Notes: generated by a model from the sequence alone, not told the origin. A stretch of 61,084 nucleotides of DNA from an uncultured Pseudomonadales bacterium (GCA_905478195.1 CAJQHM010000072.1:1-61084), one strand, 5' to 3'. Positions 19,529 through 30,751 are shown, numbered from the stretch's first letter. Numbers and translations are program-made.

Positions 19529-21325
19529 ATGGCCGCTTATAGAGCTCCGTTAAAAGATATTCAGTTTCTACTAAACGATGTATTCGATGTGGGCCAAGTG
19601 TTTGCAAGCATGCCCGACACGGCAGAGGTTACGGACGATTTGATTTCTGCCATCGTGGAGGAGGCAGGAAAGATAGCGGAAGGTTTGCTCGCCCCCATAA
19701 ATCAAAGCGGCGATCAGGAATCCTGTCATTTTGTCGACGGTACCGTTACTACTCCCAAAGGTTTTAAAGAGGCCTACAAGGCCTATGCCGAAGGCGGCTG
19801 GTCTAGCCTCACTGGCGATGTGAATTACGGTGGGCAGGGCATGCCTAAAATGATATCTGCGGTAATCGAGGAAATGTCGTTTGCCGCAAATTCATCTTTC
19901 GCTCTGTACACGATTCTCAATACGGGCGCGACCTTGACCCTGAGCAGCCACGGCAGCGATGAGTTAAAGAATCGCTACCTGCCCAAGATGTATGCGGGCA
20001 CATGGACCGGTACCATGTGTCTCACAGAGCCCCACGCGGGTACTGATCTCGGCATGATAAAGAGCAAGGCAGTAGCGCAGGCGGATGGTAGTTATTTAAT
20101 TACGGGAACGAAAATTTTTATTACCGCCGGAGAGCATGATCTCACCGAGAATATTATTCACCTGGTGTTGGCCAAACTCCCTGACGCTCCCCCTGGCCCT
20201 AGAGGCATCTCTCTGTTCCTGGTGCCGAAGTTTCAAGTCGATGACGCGGGAGAATTAAACGGCATACGCAACGGTGTTGCCTGTGGTTCGATCGAGCACA
20301 AGATGGGCATAAAGGCATCGGCAACCTGCGTCATGAATTTTGACTCGGCGCTGGGCTATCTGGTCGGCGAAGCGAATAACGGCCTCGCGCATATGTTTAC
20401 CATGATGAACTATGAGCGTTTATCGATGGGCCTGCAGGGTAACGGCCTGGCTGATAGCTCGTATCAGATTGCGGCAGAGTATGCGAAGGAGAGAGTGCAG
20501 GGTAGAGCTGCCGCGGGGCCGCAGCAACCTGATCAGAATGCTGATCCGATCCTGGTGCATCCCGATGTGCGAAGAATGCTGTTGACGATGCGGGCCAATA
20601 TTCTGGGAGGGCGAGCCTTGTCACTGTATGCGGCGAGTCAATTAGACATCTCTCGCTTTCACCCCGATGCGACCCAGCGAGCTAAGGCCGAAAAATTGGT
20701 GGCACTACTTATACCCGTACAGAAAGCCTATTGCACCGACCGTGGTTTCGAAGCCTGTGTGTTGGGTCAGCAGGTGTTGGGTGGTCACGGCTATGTGGCC
20801 GAGTGGGGTCTGGAGCAGAATGTTCGCGATGCACGAATCGCTCAGATTTACGAAGGTGCGAATGGGGTGCAGGCGCTTGACCTTATGGGTCGCAAGACCG
20901 TGCGCGCAAAAGGGGAGTTACTCGATATCCTTTCCGGCGAGATCGATGAATTCGTTGCCAGTCAGGTCGATGCGCAGTCGATGAAGCCGTATCTGGATGC
21001 ACTCCAGACGTGCCGCGATCGTCTGGCAGAAGCGACCTCCATAGTGCTGGCCCGGAGTAGTGAAGATCCGAACGAGATTGGTGCGGCCTCCTATAGCTAT
21101 ATGGAGCTAATGGGCCTTACGCTCTATTGCTTCATGTGGGCGCGTATATTGGCGGCAGTCAATGGGGGTAATAGCTCAGCTGGCTTTGATGCGAGCTATG
21201 CTGACTCCCTAGTCAAAATAGGTCAGTTCTTTATGCAAAGGTTATTGCCGCGAGGGGAGTCCTTGTTGGCTGAAATTGCGAGTGGCGCGGAAACGCTAAT
21301 GGCGATGGACGCGGAACAGTTTTAA
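19529..21325 (+). CDS. Acyl-CoA dehydrogenase, long form with C-terminal domain
   Basis: A 598-residue flavoprotein of the long acyl-CoA dehydrogenase group (the group that includes DmdC-like 3-methylmercaptopropionyl-CoA dehydrogenases). The N-terminal helix 'YRAPLKDIQFLLNDVFDV' is typical of these proteins. The FAD/substrate core shows 'MCLTEPHAGTDLG' and 'ITGTKIFITAGEHD'. The C-terminal core has 'VLGGHGYVAEWGLEQ' and the catalytic-Glu loop 'IAQIYEGANGVQALDL', followed by the extra C-terminal domain. ATG 19529 is preferred over the upstream in-frame TTG at 19511, because a GGGG ribosome-binding site precedes it at normal spacing. A TATAAT lies at 19485-19490. The substrate cannot be told from sequence; no CoA ligase neighbours are present. 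Confidence 0.9.
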   Translation: MAAYRAPLKDIQFLLNDVFDVGQVFASMPDTAEVTDDLISAIVEEAGKIAEGLLAPINQSGDQESCHFVDGTVTTPKGFKEAYKAYAEGGWSSLTGDVNYGGQGMPKMISAVIEEMSFAANSSFALYTILNTGATLTLSSHGSDELKNRYLPKMYAGTWTGTMCLTEPHAGTDLGMIKSKAVAQADGSYLITGTKIFITAGEHDLTENIIHLVLAKLPDAPPGPRGISLFLVPKFQVDDAGELNGIRNGVACGSIEHKMGIKASATCVMNFDSALGYLVGEANNGLAHMFTMMNYERLSMGLQGNGLADSSYQIAAEYAKERVQGRAAAGPQQPDQNADPILVHPDVRRMLLTMRANILGGRALSLYAASQLDISRFHPDATQRAKAEKLVALLIPVQKAYCTDRGFEACVLGQQVLGGHGYVAEWGLEQNVRDARIAQIYEGANGVQALDLMGRKTVRAKGELLDILSGEIDEFVASQVDAQSMKPYLDALQTCRDRLAEATSIVLARSSEDPNEIGAASYSYMELMGLTLYCFMWARILAAVNGGNSSAGFDASYADSLVKIGQFFMQRLLPRGESLLAEIASGAETLMAMDAEQF

Positions 21326-21506
21326 GAAGCAGAGGTTTATAGAGTGGCAAGATTAGCCACTCACTATTTTCCGCGAACTGTGAAGCGTATTGATTCAGGT
21401 CTTCGTCTCTCTCGCTTCCAGGTATCATGTCGCCCTGCTCCTCGAGGTTTAGCTTGGGCGAGAGCCGCTGTATACTGCATGCCGTTCTCAAATTCTGGGT
21501 CTTATT

Positions 21507-22310
21507 ATGTTAAAAGTCGCTATAGTTGGTGCAGCGGGCCGTATGGGTCGTACTCTGGTTGAGGCTGTTCATCAAAACAACAGCACGATGTGTGTGTCTG
21601 TTGCTACGGTGCTTGCAGACGATCCTGCGCTGGGTGTTGATATTGGTCTTCTCTCGGTCGGAGCGGCGCTGGGTGTAAAGACCGTTGTCGGGCTAGATCA
21701 GGAAGGCCCTGATTTTGACGTACTGGTCGACTTCACCTCTCCTGAGGCAACTATGGATCACCTCGTTTACTGTCGTGCGAATAACAAGGCCATGGTGATA
21801 GGGACAACGGGCCTTTCCGTTGATCAGGAGCAGTCCCTGCAAGCGGCCGCCGCCGATATTCCTATCCTGGTTGCGCCGAACATGAGCGTGGGTGTCAACT
21901 TGTGCCTCAAATTATTAGAGGATGCGGCTCGAGTCTTGGGCGACGATGTGGATATAGAAATCACCGAGGCCCACCATCGCTTCAAGAAAGATGCGCCTTC
22001 GGGTACAGCCCTGAAGATGGGATCTGTTATCGCCGAGACACTGGGTAGAGATCTAGAGCAATGTGCTGTCTATGGCAGAGAGGGAGTCAGCGAAGAGAGG
22101 GATCGAAAGACCATAGGCTTCTCAACAATTAGAGCTGGCGATATTGTGGGAGACCATACCGTCACCTTCGCGAGCCTGGGCGAGCGGGTAGAGATAACCC
22201 ACAAAGCCAGCAGTCGCATGACATTCGCTAGCGGTGCAGTACGTGGGGCTCAGTGGATAGTCGCGCAGGAGAACGGGTTATATTCGATGCGGGATGTGTT
22301 GGAGCTGTAG
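21507..22310 (+). CDS. dapB: 4-hydroxy-tetrahydrodipicolinate reductase
   Basis: A 267-residue NAD(P)H enzyme of the diaminopimelate/lysine pathway. The Rossmann motif '[17 protein letters not shown]' is at residues 4-20. '[13 protein letters not shown]' and 'VIGTTGLS' precede '[10 protein letters not shown]', and the active-site motif '[19 protein letters not shown]' holds the catalytic His and Lys. Length is typical (about 268). The ATG follows a weak ribosome-binding site. It lies upstream of carA-carB-greA, the order known from Pseudomonas, but a strong terminator hairpin separates it from carA. Confidence 0.97.
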   Translation: MLKVAIVGAAGRMGRTLVEAVHQNNSTMCVSVATVLADDPALGVDIGLLSVGAALGVKTVVGLDQEGPDFDVLVDFTSPEATMDHLVYCRANNKAMVIGTTGLSVDQEQSLQAAAADIPILVAPNMSVGVNLCLKLLEDAARVLGDDVDIEITEAHHRFKKDAPSGTALKMGSVIAETLGRDLEQCAVYGREGVSEERDRKTIGFSTIRAGDIVGDHTVTFASLGERVEITHKASSRMTFASGAVRGAQWIVAQENGLYSMRDVLEL

Positions 22311-22370
22311 TTCGCAAACGGCGGGGCCTTATTTATTTTTCATCTTTGCGCATTTTCATTCAGTTCAGCA

Positions 22371-22398
22371 TAGACAAGATAGGCCTAGTATCTATAAA
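22371..22398 (+). promoter_or_regulatory. Probable sigma-70 promoter of the carAB leader
   Basis: TAGACA at 22371-22376 (5 of 6 to TTGACA) and TATAAA at 22393-22398 (5 of 6) with a 16-base spacer. The predicted start, about 22405, lies a few bases before the ATG of a 25-codon leader ORF and upstream of the attenuator hairpin, with carA 120 bases further on. Confidence 0.6.
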
Positions 22399-22411
22399 AT
22401 ACTCTCTCAGT

Positions 22412-22489
22412 ATGTTGGATACTGTAACCCTAGCGAATTATCAAAAATGCGGAGTGAAGAGATTCTTCATTCCGCTTTTTTTCGCCTGA
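22412..22489 (+). CDS. Putative carAB leader peptide (25 residues)
   Basis: A short frame ATG 22412 to TGA 22489. It starts MLDTVTLANYQ and ends RFFIPLFFA, and its last codons (TTC TTC ATT CCG CTT TTT TTC) are pyrimidine-rich and run through the terminator hairpin, so a closely following ribosome would melt the hairpin. This layout matches UTP-sensing attenuation as known for enteric pyrBI, and a leader-peptide attenuator has been described ahead of Pseudomonas carA. No strong Shine-Dalgarno is visible, because the predicted transcript starts only a few bases before the ATG, so translation is inferred rather than shown. Confidence 0.5.
   Translation: MLDTVTLANYQKCGVKRFFIPLFFA
22449..22482 (+). 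terminator. Intrinsic terminator / probable carAB attenuator
   Basis: GCGGAGTGAAG at 22449-22459 pairs with CTTCATTCCGC at 22465-22475 (11 bp with one G-T wobble, loop AGATT), followed by seven T at 22476-22482. It is a textbook intrinsic terminator, 43 bases before the carA GTG. A small upstream inverted repeat, CAGTAT/ATACTG around 22409-22425, could form a pause hairpin. Either it simply ends dapB, or it attenuates carAB; the promoter just upstream favours attenuation. Confidence 0.8.
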
Positions 22490-22525
22490 AATTCATAGAA
22501 TACTGAGAATAGTTTAGGAGTAAAA

Positions 22526-23662
22526 GTGGCTGGATCAGCTGTACTCGCGTTAGAAGACGGAAGCCTATTTACAGGCGTCGCAATTGGAGCCCAAGGCAGT
22601 TCCAGTGGTGAAGTGGTTTTCAATACATCTATGTCAGGCTATCAGGAAATTCTTACCGACCCTTCCTATGCCAAACAGATTGTCACTCTCACCTATCCCC
22701 ACATCGGTAATACCGGTACCAATGAAGAAGATAACGAATCGAAACAGGTATGGGCATCCGGACTGGTTATTCGTGACCTACCCTTGCTGGCAAGCAACTG
22801 GCGTAATGAGCAATCCCTGGATGAGTTTCTGCAGGCCAGAAATGTTATTGCCATTGCCGAGATAGACACTAGGCGCCTCACTCGATTACTGCGTGACAAG
22901 GGCGCCCTCAATGGCTGTCTGCTATCCGGCGCTGCCCTAGAAGCAGGTGGCGAGGCAGAGGCACTGCGTCTGGCTAAGGAATTCCCTGGCTTGAAGGGGA
23001 TGGACCTGGCTAGAGAGGTCAGCGTTAAAGATAGCTATACCTGGCAGGGAGGCGTTTGGGATCTCGAGTCTGGATATAAGGTTGAATCGGATAACCGCTT
23101 CAAGGTCGTCGCCTACGACTTTGGTGTGAAGAATAATATTTTGCGCATGCTGGTAGATCGGGACTGTGAGGTTACCGTGGTACCTGCAGAAACCCCGGCT
23201 GCTGAAGTACTCGCCATGAAGCCCCATGGTATTTTTCTTTCCAACGGCCCGGGTGACCCGGAACCCTGTGACTACGCTATAGAAGCAATAGCTGAATTTC
23301 TAAAACAGGGTATTCCTCTTTTTGGCATCTGCCTGGGTTGTCAGCTGATGGCTTTGGCCTGTGGTGCCAAGACGGTGAAGATGTCCTTGGGTCATCATGG
23401 TGCGAATCATCCGGTACAGAACCTAAAGGATGGAACTGTGCTTATTACCAGCCAGAATCATGGCTTTGCAGTTGACGAAACAACCCTGCCTGAAAACTTG
23501 GCAGCCACGCACAAATCTTTATTCGATGGCTCGCTGCAGGGTATTGAGCGCACGGATATACCGGCATTCGGATTCCAGGGACATCCAGAGGCGAGTCCCG
23601 GCCCCCATGATGTGGCCCCACTATTCGATCATTTTATTGACCTGATGGCCAATCAGAGCTAA
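22526..23662 (+). CDS. carA: Carbamoyl-phosphate synthase small (glutaminase) subunit
   Basis: A 378-residue subunit that hydrolyses glutamine and passes ammonia to CarB for carbamoyl phosphate, precursor of pyrimidines and arginine. The N-terminal domain has '[19 protein letters not shown]'. The class I glutaminase domain has '[14 protein letters not shown]', the nucleophile motif GICLGCQ (Cys268), '[12 protein letters not shown]' and the His-x-Glu of '[14 protein letters not shown]'. The residue after GICLG is Cys where E. coli has His. The start is GTG 22526 with AGGAG five bases upstream. A 92-base gap with no ORF separates it from carB. Confidence 0.97.
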   Translation: MAGSAVLALEDGSLFTGVAIGAQGSSSGEVVFNTSMSGYQEILTDPSYAKQIVTLTYPHIGNTGTNEEDNESKQVWASGLVIRDLPLLASNWRNEQSLDEFLQARNVIAIAEIDTRRLTRLLRDKGALNGCLLSGAALEAGGEAEALRLAKEFPGLKGMDLAREVSVKDSYTWQGGVWDLESGYKVESDNRFKVVAYDFGVKNNILRMLVDRDCEVTVVPAETPAAEVLAMKPHGIFLSNGPGDPEPCDYAIEAIAEFLKQGIPLFGICLGCQLMALACGAKTVKMSLGHHGANHPVQNLKDGTVLITSQNHGFAVDETTLPENLAATHKSLFDGSLQGIERTDIPAFGFQGHPEASPGPHDVAPLFDHFIDLMANQS

Positions 23663-23754
23663 GGGCTAGGATGTTTTTTACAGGAAATGTTTAGCAAGAA
23701 AGCGTAGACATTGAACACAGCAGATTTAACCAGCAAGGTACAGACAACGAGACT

Positions 23755-26700
23755 ATGCCACGAAGAAACGATATAAAAAGTGTACTAATAATCGGAGCGG
23801 GCCCGATAGTGATTGGCCAGGCTTGTGAATTCGACTACTCGGGCGCGCAGGCTTGTCAGGCTCTGAAGGAAGAAGGCCTTCGAGTCATATTGGTGAATTC
23901 TAATCCTGCGACCATCATGACTGATCCAGTTATGGCTGATGCGACCTATATTGAGCCCATCAACTGGCGCATGGTTGAAAAGATCATAGCGAAGGAAAAG
24001 CCCGATGCCATCCTGCCAACCATGGGGGGGCAGACAGCCCTCAACTGTGCGCTGGACCTTAATCGACATGGCGTCCTGGAAAAATACAATGTTGAGTTGA
24101 TCGGTGCAAATTGCGAGGCGATAGATAAGGCTGAAGACCGTGAGCTTTTTGATCAGGCTATGCAAAAGATTGGCTTGGAAACGCCGCAGCACGGTATAGC
24201 GCATAATATGGAACAGGCGTACGAGGCTTTAGAGAAGGTTGGTTTTCCCTGCATTATCAGGCCGTCATTTACCATGGGCGGAACTGGAGGGGGAATTGCC
24301 TACAACAAGGAAGAGTTTGACGAAGTCTGTCAGCGCGGCTTGGCGCTTTCGCCTACTAGTGAACTGCTAATCGATGAGTCACTCATTGGCTGGAAAGAAT
24401 ACGAGCTGGAAGTCGTTCGCGACAAGAACGATAACTGCATCATCGTCTGTGCTATCGAGAACTTCGACGCTATGGGTGTGCACACCGGTGATTCAATAAC
24501 CGTCGCCCCCGCGCAGACCCTCACCGACAAGGAATACCAGATTCTTCGTAATGCATCGCTCGCCGTCCTGCGCGAGATTGGTGTCGAGACCGGCGGTTCA
24601 AATGTGCAGTTTGGTATAAGCCCGGAAAATGGCAGGCTGGTAATCATCGAGATGAATCCGCGTGTCTCTCGTTCATCGGCACTCGCCTCCAAGGCGACAG
24701 GCTTTCCGATTGCCAGAGTGGCAGCGAAGCTGGCAATTGGATTTACGCTCGATGAATTGCGTAACGAGATTACCGGTGGCGCAACACCGGCGTCCTTTGA
24801 GCCATCTATTGACTACGTCGTTACCAAGATTCCACGCTTTACCTTCGAAAAATTTCCAGAAGCGAACGATCGCCTTACCACACAGATGAAGTCAGTGGGT
24901 GAGGTCATGGCAATCGGACGAACCTTCCAGGAATCCTTGAATAAGGCGCTGCGTGGACTCGAAGTCGGCATGTGCGGTTTCGATCCAGTGCTTAATCTCA
25001 AGCTTAGTGACGCAAAGGCTATTCTAACCAGAGAGTTAACCGAGCCGGGTGCGGAGCGAATCTGGTATGTCGCGGATGCCTTCCGAGCGGGCTGGCCACT
25101 CGATACGGTGCACGATCTAACCGGTATCGATAACTGGTTTCTGGTGCAGATCGAAGATCTTATCAAAGACGAGAAGATGCTCGCCGAGAAGACACTGCAA
25201 GATATAGATAAAGATATGATGCGTAAGCTCAAACGCAAGGGTTTCTCTGACAAGCGCATGAGCCAGATTTTGGAAGTGCCGGAATTATCGGTACAGCATA
25301 AGCGGCATGAGCTGGGAGTTCGGCCAGTCTATAAGCGGGTAGACACCTGTGCTGCTGAGTTTGTTTCCTCGACAGCCTACATGTATTCGACCTATGAGGA
25401 GGAGTGCGAAGCCGCGCCTTCCGATAGAGATAAGATAATGGTGTTGGGCGGAGGGCCTAACCGAATTGGGCAGGGCATAGAGTTCGATTATTGTTGTGTG
25501 CATGCTGCACTCGCCATGCGCGAAGACGGCTACGAGACCATCATGGTCAATTGCAATCCGGAGACAGTATCTACTGATTACAATATCTCTGATCGCCTGT
25601 ACTTCGAGCCACTGACATTCGAAGACGTAATCGAAGTCGTACAGCTTGAGAAGCCTAAGGGCGTTATCGTTCAATTTGGCGGGCAGACCCCGCTGAATCT
25701 GGTAAAGCGTTTGGAGGAGGCCGGCGTGCCTGTGATAGGAACCAGTCCCGATGCCATCGATAGGGCAGAGGACCGCGAGCGTTTCCAGCAATTGATCGAG
25801 AAGCTGGGCTTGAAACAGCCACCAAATAGCACGGTGCGCAGCGTCGAAGAAAGTATCGAGGCGGCGCAGAAGATTACTTATCCTCTGGTCGTACGTCCCT
25901 CCTATGTTCTGGGTGGGCGGGCCATGGAGATTGTGTATAACGAGGAAGAGCTGGATCGTTACATGCATGATGCGGTTAAGGTGTCTAACGAGAGCCCGGT
26001 GTTGTTGGATTACTTCCTGAGTGCGGCGATAGAGATCGACGTTGACCTGGTCTGCGACGGCGAACAGGTTGTAGTCGGCGCAATCATGCAGCATATAGAG
26101 CAGGCCGGAATACATTCCGGCGACTCTGCGTGTTCGCTGCCTCCTTATAACCTGCCAATGGATGTGCAGGATGAGATTCGCAAGCAGGTGAGTGCGTTAG
26201 CTTTGGAGCTGGGCGTGATCGGCTTGATGAACACTCAGCTCGCTTATCAGGATGGAAAAATCTATATCATCGAGGTGAATCCTCGAGCGTCGCGTACCGT
26301 ACCGTTCGTTTCAAAATGCATCGGGCGGTCGCTTGCAAAAGTGGCTGCGCGTTGCATGGTCGGCACCACGCTGAAAGAGCAGGGTTTTACCAAAGAAATA
26401 ATACCTAAAACATTTGCGGTGAAAGAGGCTATCTTCCCTTTTAACAAGTTCCCAGGTGTTGATCCCATACTAGGGCCGGAAATGAAATCTACCGGCGAAG
26501 TTATGGGCGTTGGAGTTACTTTTGCCGAGGCCTACGCGAAGGCGCAGATGGGCGCTGGCGAAACCTTTGAGATAAAGGGTAATGCCTTCCTGAGCGTGCG
26601 CGATGCGGACAAGCCCCATATCGCCGAGGTGGCCGAGAAGCTTCTTGGCTTAGGCTATTCTATCGTTGCCACCCATGGCACTGCAGCTGTTATCGAAGAG

Positions 26701-26973
26701 GCCGGCCTGGAAGTCATGGGTGTGAATAAAGTTGCCGAGGGTAGACCTCATATAGTCGATATGTTAAAAAATGACGAGATACAGTTGATCGTCAACACGA
26801 CTGAGGGAAAGCAGGCGATATCAGACTCCTCTATCATCAGGCGTACCGCCTTGCTACATGATGTGTTTTGCACAACGACCGTTGCTGGCGCATTGGCTGT
26901 TTGCGAAGCGCTAGCCTTCGGTGGCAATATGTCTGTATATACAATTCAAGATCTTCACGCTGCACTGAATTAG
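23755..26973 (+). CDS. carB: Carbamoyl-phosphate synthase large subunit
   Basis: A 1072-residue enzyme with two homologous ATP-grasp halves: the first makes carboxyphosphate and carbamate, the second phosphorylates carbamate. The halves begin '[24 protein letters not shown]' and, near residue 558, '[21 protein letters not shown]'. ATP-grasp signatures are '[18 protein letters not shown]' and '[17 protein letters not shown]'. The C-terminal allosteric MGS-like domain (about 935-1072) starts near '[18 protein letters not shown]' and is where UMP and ornithine act in relatives. Length agrees with the family (about 1073). It follows carA in the same transcript. Confidence 0.98.
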   Translation: MPRRNDIKSVLIIGAGPIVIGQACEFDYSGAQACQALKEEGLRVILVNSNPATIMTDPVMADATYIEPINWRMVEKIIAKEKPDAILPTMGGQTALNCALDLNRHGVLEKYNVELIGANCEAIDKAEDRELFDQAMQKIGLETPQHGIAHNMEQAYEALEKVGFPCIIRPSFTMGGTGGGIAYNKEEFDEVCQRGLALSPTSELLIDESLIGWKEYELEVVRDKNDNCIIVCAIENFDAMGVHTGDSITVAPAQTLTDKEYQILRNASLAVLREIGVETGGSNVQFGISPENGRLVIIEMNPRVSRSSALASKATGFPIARVAAKLAIGFTLDELRNEITGGATPASFEPSIDYVVTKIPRFTFEKFPEANDRLTTQMKSVGEVMAIGRTFQESLNKALRGLEVGMCGFDPVLNLKLSDAKAILTRELTEPGAERIWYVADAFRAGWPLDTVHDLTGIDNWFLVQIEDLIKDEKMLAEKTLQDIDKDMMRKLKRKGFSDKRMSQILEVPELSVQHKRHELGVRPVYKRVDTCAAEFVSSTAYMYSTYEEECEAAPSDRDKIMVLGGGPNRIGQGIEFDYCCVHAALAMREDGYETIMVNCNPETVSTDYNISDRLYFEPLTFEDVIEVVQLEKPKGVIVQFGGQTPLNLVKRLEEAGVPVIGTSPDAIDRAEDRERFQQLIEKLGLKQPPNSTVRSVEESIEAAQKITYPLVVRPSYVLGGRAMEIVYNEEELDRYMHDAVKVSNESPVLLDYFLSAAIEIDVDLVCDGEQVVVGAIMQHIEQAGIHSGDSACSLPPYNLPMDVQDEIRKQVSALALELGVIGLMNTQLAYQDGKIYIIEVNPRASRTVPFVSKCIGRSLAKVAARCMVGTTLKEQGFTKEIIPKTFAVKEAIFPFNKFPGVDPILGPEMKSTGEVMGVGVTFAEAYAKAQMGAGETFEIKGNAFLSVRDADKPHIAEVAEKLLGLGYSIVATHGTAAVIEEAGLEVMGVNKVAEGRPHIVDMLKNDEIQLIVNTTEGKQAISDSSIIRRTALLHDVFCTTTVAGALAVCEALAFGGNMSVYTIQDLHAALN

Positions 26974-27078
26974 ACTGAAGCAATGAGATTTGGCATCGGC
27001 TGTTTTTAAAACTGCCGAATTGGCCGCTTCTATTGATTTACTTTATTTCTGGCGTGAAAAATCGAAAATGGAAAAATT

Positions 27079-27555
27079 ATGCCTAGAGTACCAATGACAG
27101 TCGAAGGTTCTGAGCGATTACGCGAAGAGCTGAATGAATTGAAATCAGTGCAGCGCCCGAAGATTACCAAGGCTATAGCCGAGGCTAGGGAGCATGGCGA
27201 CCTGAAAGAGAATGCTGAATATCATGCGGCGCGTGAACAGCAGAGCTTTTGCGAAGGTCGAGTGGCAGAAATTGAAGGCAAGTTAGCCGACGCGCAGGTA
27301 ATCGACGTAACCAAGATCGAGCCTACCGGCAGGGTTATTTTTGGTACGACGGTTACTCTGGTTAATCTGGAAACGGATAAGACGGTAATCTACCAGATTG
27401 TCGGCGAAGACGAAGCGGATGTTCCCAAGGGAAAGATATCGGTTAGCTCTCCTATTGCACGTGCGATCATGGGCAAGCAGGAAGGTGATGAGATTGTAGT
27501 GAATGCGCCTGCAGGGGATATCGAATACGAAATTGCTCAGGTTGAGCATAAGTAG
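27079..27555 (+). CDS. greA: Transcription elongation factor GreA
   Basis: A 158-residue factor that enters the RNA polymerase secondary channel and stimulates transcript cleavage in backtracked complexes. The N-terminal coiled coil (about residues 1-75) carries the tip acidic pair in '[20 protein letters not shown]' (Asp and Glu). The C-terminal FKBP-like domain includes '[15 protein letters not shown]', '[21 protein letters not shown]' and the usual ending. Length is normal (158). It follows carB as in Pseudomonas and many relatives, 105 bases on, and converges on yhbY. Confidence 0.97.
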   Translation: MPRVPMTVEGSERLREELNELKSVQRPKITKAIAEAREHGDLKENAEYHAAREQQSFCEGRVAEIEGKLADAQVIDVTKIEPTGRVIFGTTVTLVNLETDKTVIYQIVGEDEADVPKGKISVSSPIARAIMGKQEGDEIVVNAPAGDIEYEIAQVEHK

Positions 27556-27580
27556 CCGCTTTTTTGCCAGCTAGGTTGGT

Positions 27581-27892
27581 TTAGCTAGGCTTGCGTTTGA
27601 TATTGGATAGCCGGCCTTCGTGTTTCTTTGCCCTTCTATACAGTAGAACCGTGTGTCCGATGCTTTGCACACACTCGGCTTGAAAATCCTTGCAGATAGT
27701 CTCGGTAAGTTCCTTCTTGGCGGTTCGGTCCTCGGCCAGGAGTTTAATCTTGATGAGTTCGTGATCGCTCAGGGCGCGGGCCAGTTCCAGCTTGATGTTT
27801 TCGCTCAAGCCTTTTTGGGCGATTGAAACGATTGGGTGTAAATTGTGCCCAATGGCTCGGAATTGCTTCTTGACTGCGTTACTTAGTGCCAT
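27581..27892 (-). CDS. yhbY: YhbY-type RNA-binding protein (CRS1/CRM domain)
   Basis: A 103-residue single CRM-domain protein that associates with pre-50S ribosomes in E. coli. The domain runs through 'QFRAIGHNLHPIVSIAQKGL', then 'ALSDHELIKIKL', and the conserved end 'VQSIGHTVLLYRRAKK'. The loop that in other members is GxxG occupies the 'QKGLSEN' region. It is divergent from rlmE (ftsJ), the standard yhbY-rlmE-ftsH arrangement, and convergent with greA. A small basic tail follows the domain. The start ATG lies 148 bases from the rlmE start, so a shared divergent promoter region is likely. Confidence 0.94.
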   Translation of the reverse strand: MALSNAVKKQFRAIGHNLHPIVSIAQKGLSENIKLELARALSDHELIKIKLLAEDRTAKKELTETICKDFQAECVQSIGHTVLLYRRAKKHEGRLSNIKRKPS

Positions 27893-28039
27893 GTTAGTAC
27901 CCTGACTAGTGCTAAAAAATTTCAGTAGCCGCTACGATTAGCTGCTTTTCAAGAGGGAAGCGGATTCTAGCTGAACCCAGGTAATTAATAAACGTCAAAA
28001 GGGCACTGCCTGTCATAGGCGGGTCATAGTAGGCTTTCG

Positions 28040-28669
28040 GTGATGGCGCGATCAAAAACTAGCAAGCAATGGTTAAAAGAGCATTTTGACGATGTCTATG
28101 TGCGCCGTGCTCAGGAGGAGGGCTATCGCTCCCGGGCTAGCTTTAAGCTGCTGGAAATTCAGGAGCAGGACCGGCTGATCAAAAGAGGGATGACTGTTGT
28201 GGATCTAGGTGCCGCTCCCGGTGGTTGGTCGCAGGTGGCGGCGAACCTGGTGGGCGATAAGGGGCAGGTGATAGCGAGTGATATCTTGCCGATTGACTCA
28301 TTGCCGGATGTCGAATTCTTGCAGGGTGATTTCACCGAGCAGGCGGTATTGGATAGCCTTATCAAACTACTCAAAGATGAGCGTGCAGACCTTGTAATCT
28401 CGGATATGGCACCCAATATGAGTGGTATGAGGGATATCGACATCCCCCAAGTTATGTATCTTGCTGAACTGGCTCTAGATCTCACCAGGACTGTCCTGAA
28501 GCCTGAGGGAAGGTTCCTCGTTAAGGTTTTTCATGGTGAGGGTTATGAGGAGCTGCAAAAGCAGCTGAAGAGTAGCTTCACAAGCTTGAAGGTCAGGAAA
28601 CCCAAGGCCTCCAGGGCGAGATCGAGCGAAATTTATCTATTGGCCTCCGGTTTTCGGGGCTTAAACTGA
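28040..28669 (+). CDS. rlmE: 23S rRNA 2'-O-ribose U2552 methyltransferase
   Basis: A methyltransferase (RlmE/FtsJ/RrmJ) that modifies U2552 of 23S rRNA late in 50S assembly. The catalytic K-D-K-E set is visible: Lys in 'RASFKLLE', Asp in '[11 protein letters not shown]', Lys in 'GRFLVKVF' and Glu in 'RSSEIYLLA'. The SAM loop is '[14 protein letters not shown]'. The frame begins at GTG 28040, but ATG 28043 ([11 protein letters not shown]) fits the family N-terminus better and gives 208 residues. It lies upstream of ftsH, as in most gammaproteobacteria; the 117-base gap may contain an ftsH promoter. Confidence 0.96.
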   Translation: MMARSKTSKQWLKEHFDDVYVRRAQEEGYRSRASFKLLEIQEQDRLIKRGMTVVDLGAAPGGWSQVAANLVGDKGQVIASDILPIDSLPDVEFLQGDFTEQAVLDSLIKLLKDERADLVISDMAPNMSGMRDIDIPQVMYLAELALDLTRTVLKPEGRFLVKVFHGEGYEELQKQLKSSFTSLKVRKPKASRARSSEIYLLASGFRGLN

Positions 28670-28786
28670 ATTGACGTGCATTATTCTGCGCGTTCATTAG
28701 AATTGGGCTAGAAGATGAGCCCTTCCTAATCGATCGCCAGCAGGTGCTTCATCACTATTTTTCTATAACCACTGGGGGATAAACCC

Positions 28787-30730
28787 TTGAATGATATGGC
28801 AAAAAACCTGATTTTGTGGATGATTATTGCCGGAGTGCTACTCACGGTTTTCCAGAACATCAGTCAGGAACCGCGAGAAGATACAATTAACTACTCCGAA
28901 TTCATCCGAGAAGTTCGATCGGGCAGGGTTCAACGCGTCGAGCTCGCAGGAATCAATATCACTGGAGTTCGCAGTGACAACACCCAATTCCGTTCGGTCA
29001 TGCCACTAATCGGCGATGATCAACTGCTGAACGACCTGTTTGAGAATGATGTCGACGTCACGGCTAACGAGCCTGAACAGCGTAGCATATGGACTGATTT
29101 ACTCCTTTCTATCTTTCCGATATTGATAATTGTCGCGCTTTTTCTATTTTTTATGCGACAGATGCAGGGAGGTGGAGCTGGCGGCAAAGGTGGCCCAATG
29201 TCTTTTGGCAAGAGCAAGGCCAAGCTATTGGGCGAAGACCAGATCAAAGTCACCTTCGCAGATGTGGCGGGTGTCGACGAAGCGAAAGAGGATGTGCAGG
29301 AGTTAGTGGAATTCCTGCGCGAGCCAGATAAGTTCCAGCGCTTGGGCGGCCGAATCCCTCGCGGTGTGTTAATGGTAGGTCAGCCCGGTACGGGTAAGAC
29401 ATTGCTAGCCAAGGCTATCGCCGGTGAGGCGAAGGTTCCTTTCTTCTCGATTTCAGGTTCAGACTTCGTAGAGATGTTTGTGGGTGTGGGTGCTTCCCGT
29501 GTCCGAGATATGTTTGAGCAAGCGAAGAAACAGGCACCCTGTATTATTTTCATCGATGAGATAGACGCGGTAGGTCGCCATCGTGGTGCCGGATTAGGTG
29601 GTGGGCACGACGAGCGCGAGCAGACGCTTAACCAGCTACTCGTTGAGATGGATGGTTTCGAAGGTAATGACGGCGTGATAGTTGTTGCGGCGACAAATAG
29701 ACCTGACGTGTTAGACCCGGCACTATTGCGCCCAGGTCGATTCGATCGTCAAGTTGTTGTTGGCTTGCCTGATATCCGTGGTCGTGAACAAATTCTAAAG
29801 GTGCATATGCGAAAGGTACCTATAGATGACAACGTAAGAGCGAGTGTGATCGCGCGTGGCACACCAGGCTTTTCCGGTGCGGATCTGGCTAACCTGGTTA
29901 ACGAGGCAGCGCTGTTTTCTGCCAGAGCAGGCAAGCGCCTGGTCACTATGGAAGAATTTGAGAAAGCAAAAGACAAGATCATGATGGGCGCCGAGCGCAA
30001 ATCGATGGTAATGTCTGAGAAAGAAAGGATGAACACGGCTTACCACGAGTCGGGGCATGCGATCGTTGGCCGTTTAGTTCCAGATCATGACCCTGTCTAT
30101 AAAGTCAGCATCATTCCCCGTGGTCGAGCCTTAGGTGTGACGATGTTCCTGCCTGAGGAAGATCGCTACAGCCTGAGCCGTCAAACTATCTTAAGTCAGA
30201 TTTGCAGCCTCTATGGTGGGCGCATCGCGGAAGAGATGACGTTGGGTAAAGACGGCGTGACGACTGGTGCCTCGAACGATATTCAGCGAGCAACTGAGAT
30301 GGCTCGCAATATGGTGACTAAATGGGGTCTATCCGAAGAGTTAGGCCCGCTTCTGTATTCAGAAGATGAAGGTGAGGTATTTCTGGGTCGCTCGGCAGCC
30401 TCGCAGTCGAAGTCCTTTTCGGGTAATACGGCGATCTCTATCGATACTGAAGTACGGAAGATTATCGATGAATGCTACGGCAGGGCTGAGAAGATTCTCG
30501 AAGATAATCGTGAAAAACTGGAGATGATGAAAGACGCCCTGATGGAATATGAGACTATCGATTCCGATCAGATAGACGACATCATGAATGGTGAGAAGCC
30601 TAGACCGCCCGCCGATTGGTCGGATACCGATTCCAGCAATTCGGATAGTGGTGGATCCAGCGCTACCGAAGTGAAGAATGAAGATCTTGGTAAGTCTGGA
30701 AACATCGGTGGCCCTGCCAGCGAACATTAG
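28787..30730 (+). CDS. ftsH: ATP-dependent zinc metalloprotease FtsH
   Basis: A 647-residue inner-membrane AAA protease that degrades SecY, sigma-32 and other proteins. TM1 is at about 8-25 and a periplasmic region follows. TM2 is at about 107-126 ([18 protein letters not shown]), then comes the AAA domain: Walker A GQPGTGKT near 198 and Walker [12 protein letters not shown]. The second region of homology, with arginine fingers, reads RPGRFDR. The zinc site HESGH is near 420, and its third ligand Asp follows later. TTG 28787 is chosen because a GGGGGAT ribosome-binding site lies six bases upstream and the E. coli protein also begins [12 protein letters not shown] 28796 is the alternative. The Ser/Asp-rich C-terminal tail is variable. 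Confidence 0.97.
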   Translation: MNDMAKNLILWMIIAGVLLTVFQNISQEPREDTINYSEFIREVRSGRVQRVELAGINITGVRSDNTQFRSVMPLIGDDQLLNDLFENDVDVTANEPEQRSIWTDLLLSIFPILIIVALFLFFMRQMQGGGAGGKGGPMSFGKSKAKLLGEDQIKVTFADVAGVDEAKEDVQELVEFLREPDKFQRLGGRIPRGVLMVGQPGTGKTLLAKAIAGEAKVPFFSISGSDFVEMFVGVGASRVRDMFEQAKKQAPCIIFIDEIDAVGRHRGAGLGGGHDEREQTLNQLLVEMDGFEGNDGVIVVAATNRPDVLDPALLRPGRFDRQVVVGLPDIRGREQILKVHMRKVPIDDNVRASVIARGTPGFSGADLANLVNEAALFSARAGKRLVTMEEFEKAKDKIMMGAERKSMVMSEKERMNTAYHESGHAIVGRLVPDHDPVYKVSIIPRGRALGVTMFLPEEDRYSLSRQTILSQICSLYGGRIAEEMTLGKDGVTTGASNDIQRATEMARNMVTKWGLSEELGPLLYSEDEGEVFLGRSAASQSKSFSGNTAISIDTEVRKIIDECYGRAEKILEDNREKLEMMKDALMEYETIDSDQIDDIMNGEKPRPPADWSDTDSSNSDSGGSSATEVKNEDLGKSGNIGGPASEH

Positions 30731-30751
30731 TCTTAAAGATAGTTCTTAACC

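Noticed and set aside
25285..26115. Long open frame (276 codons) on the minus strand inside carB
   Set aside because: It lies wholly opposite the conserved second half of carB, has no family features and no ribosome-binding site; it is a shadow of carB codon bias.
27559..27598. Inverted repeat between convergent greA and yhbY considered as a terminator
   Set aside because: The stem is imperfect with a bulge, and no T-run follows on either strand.
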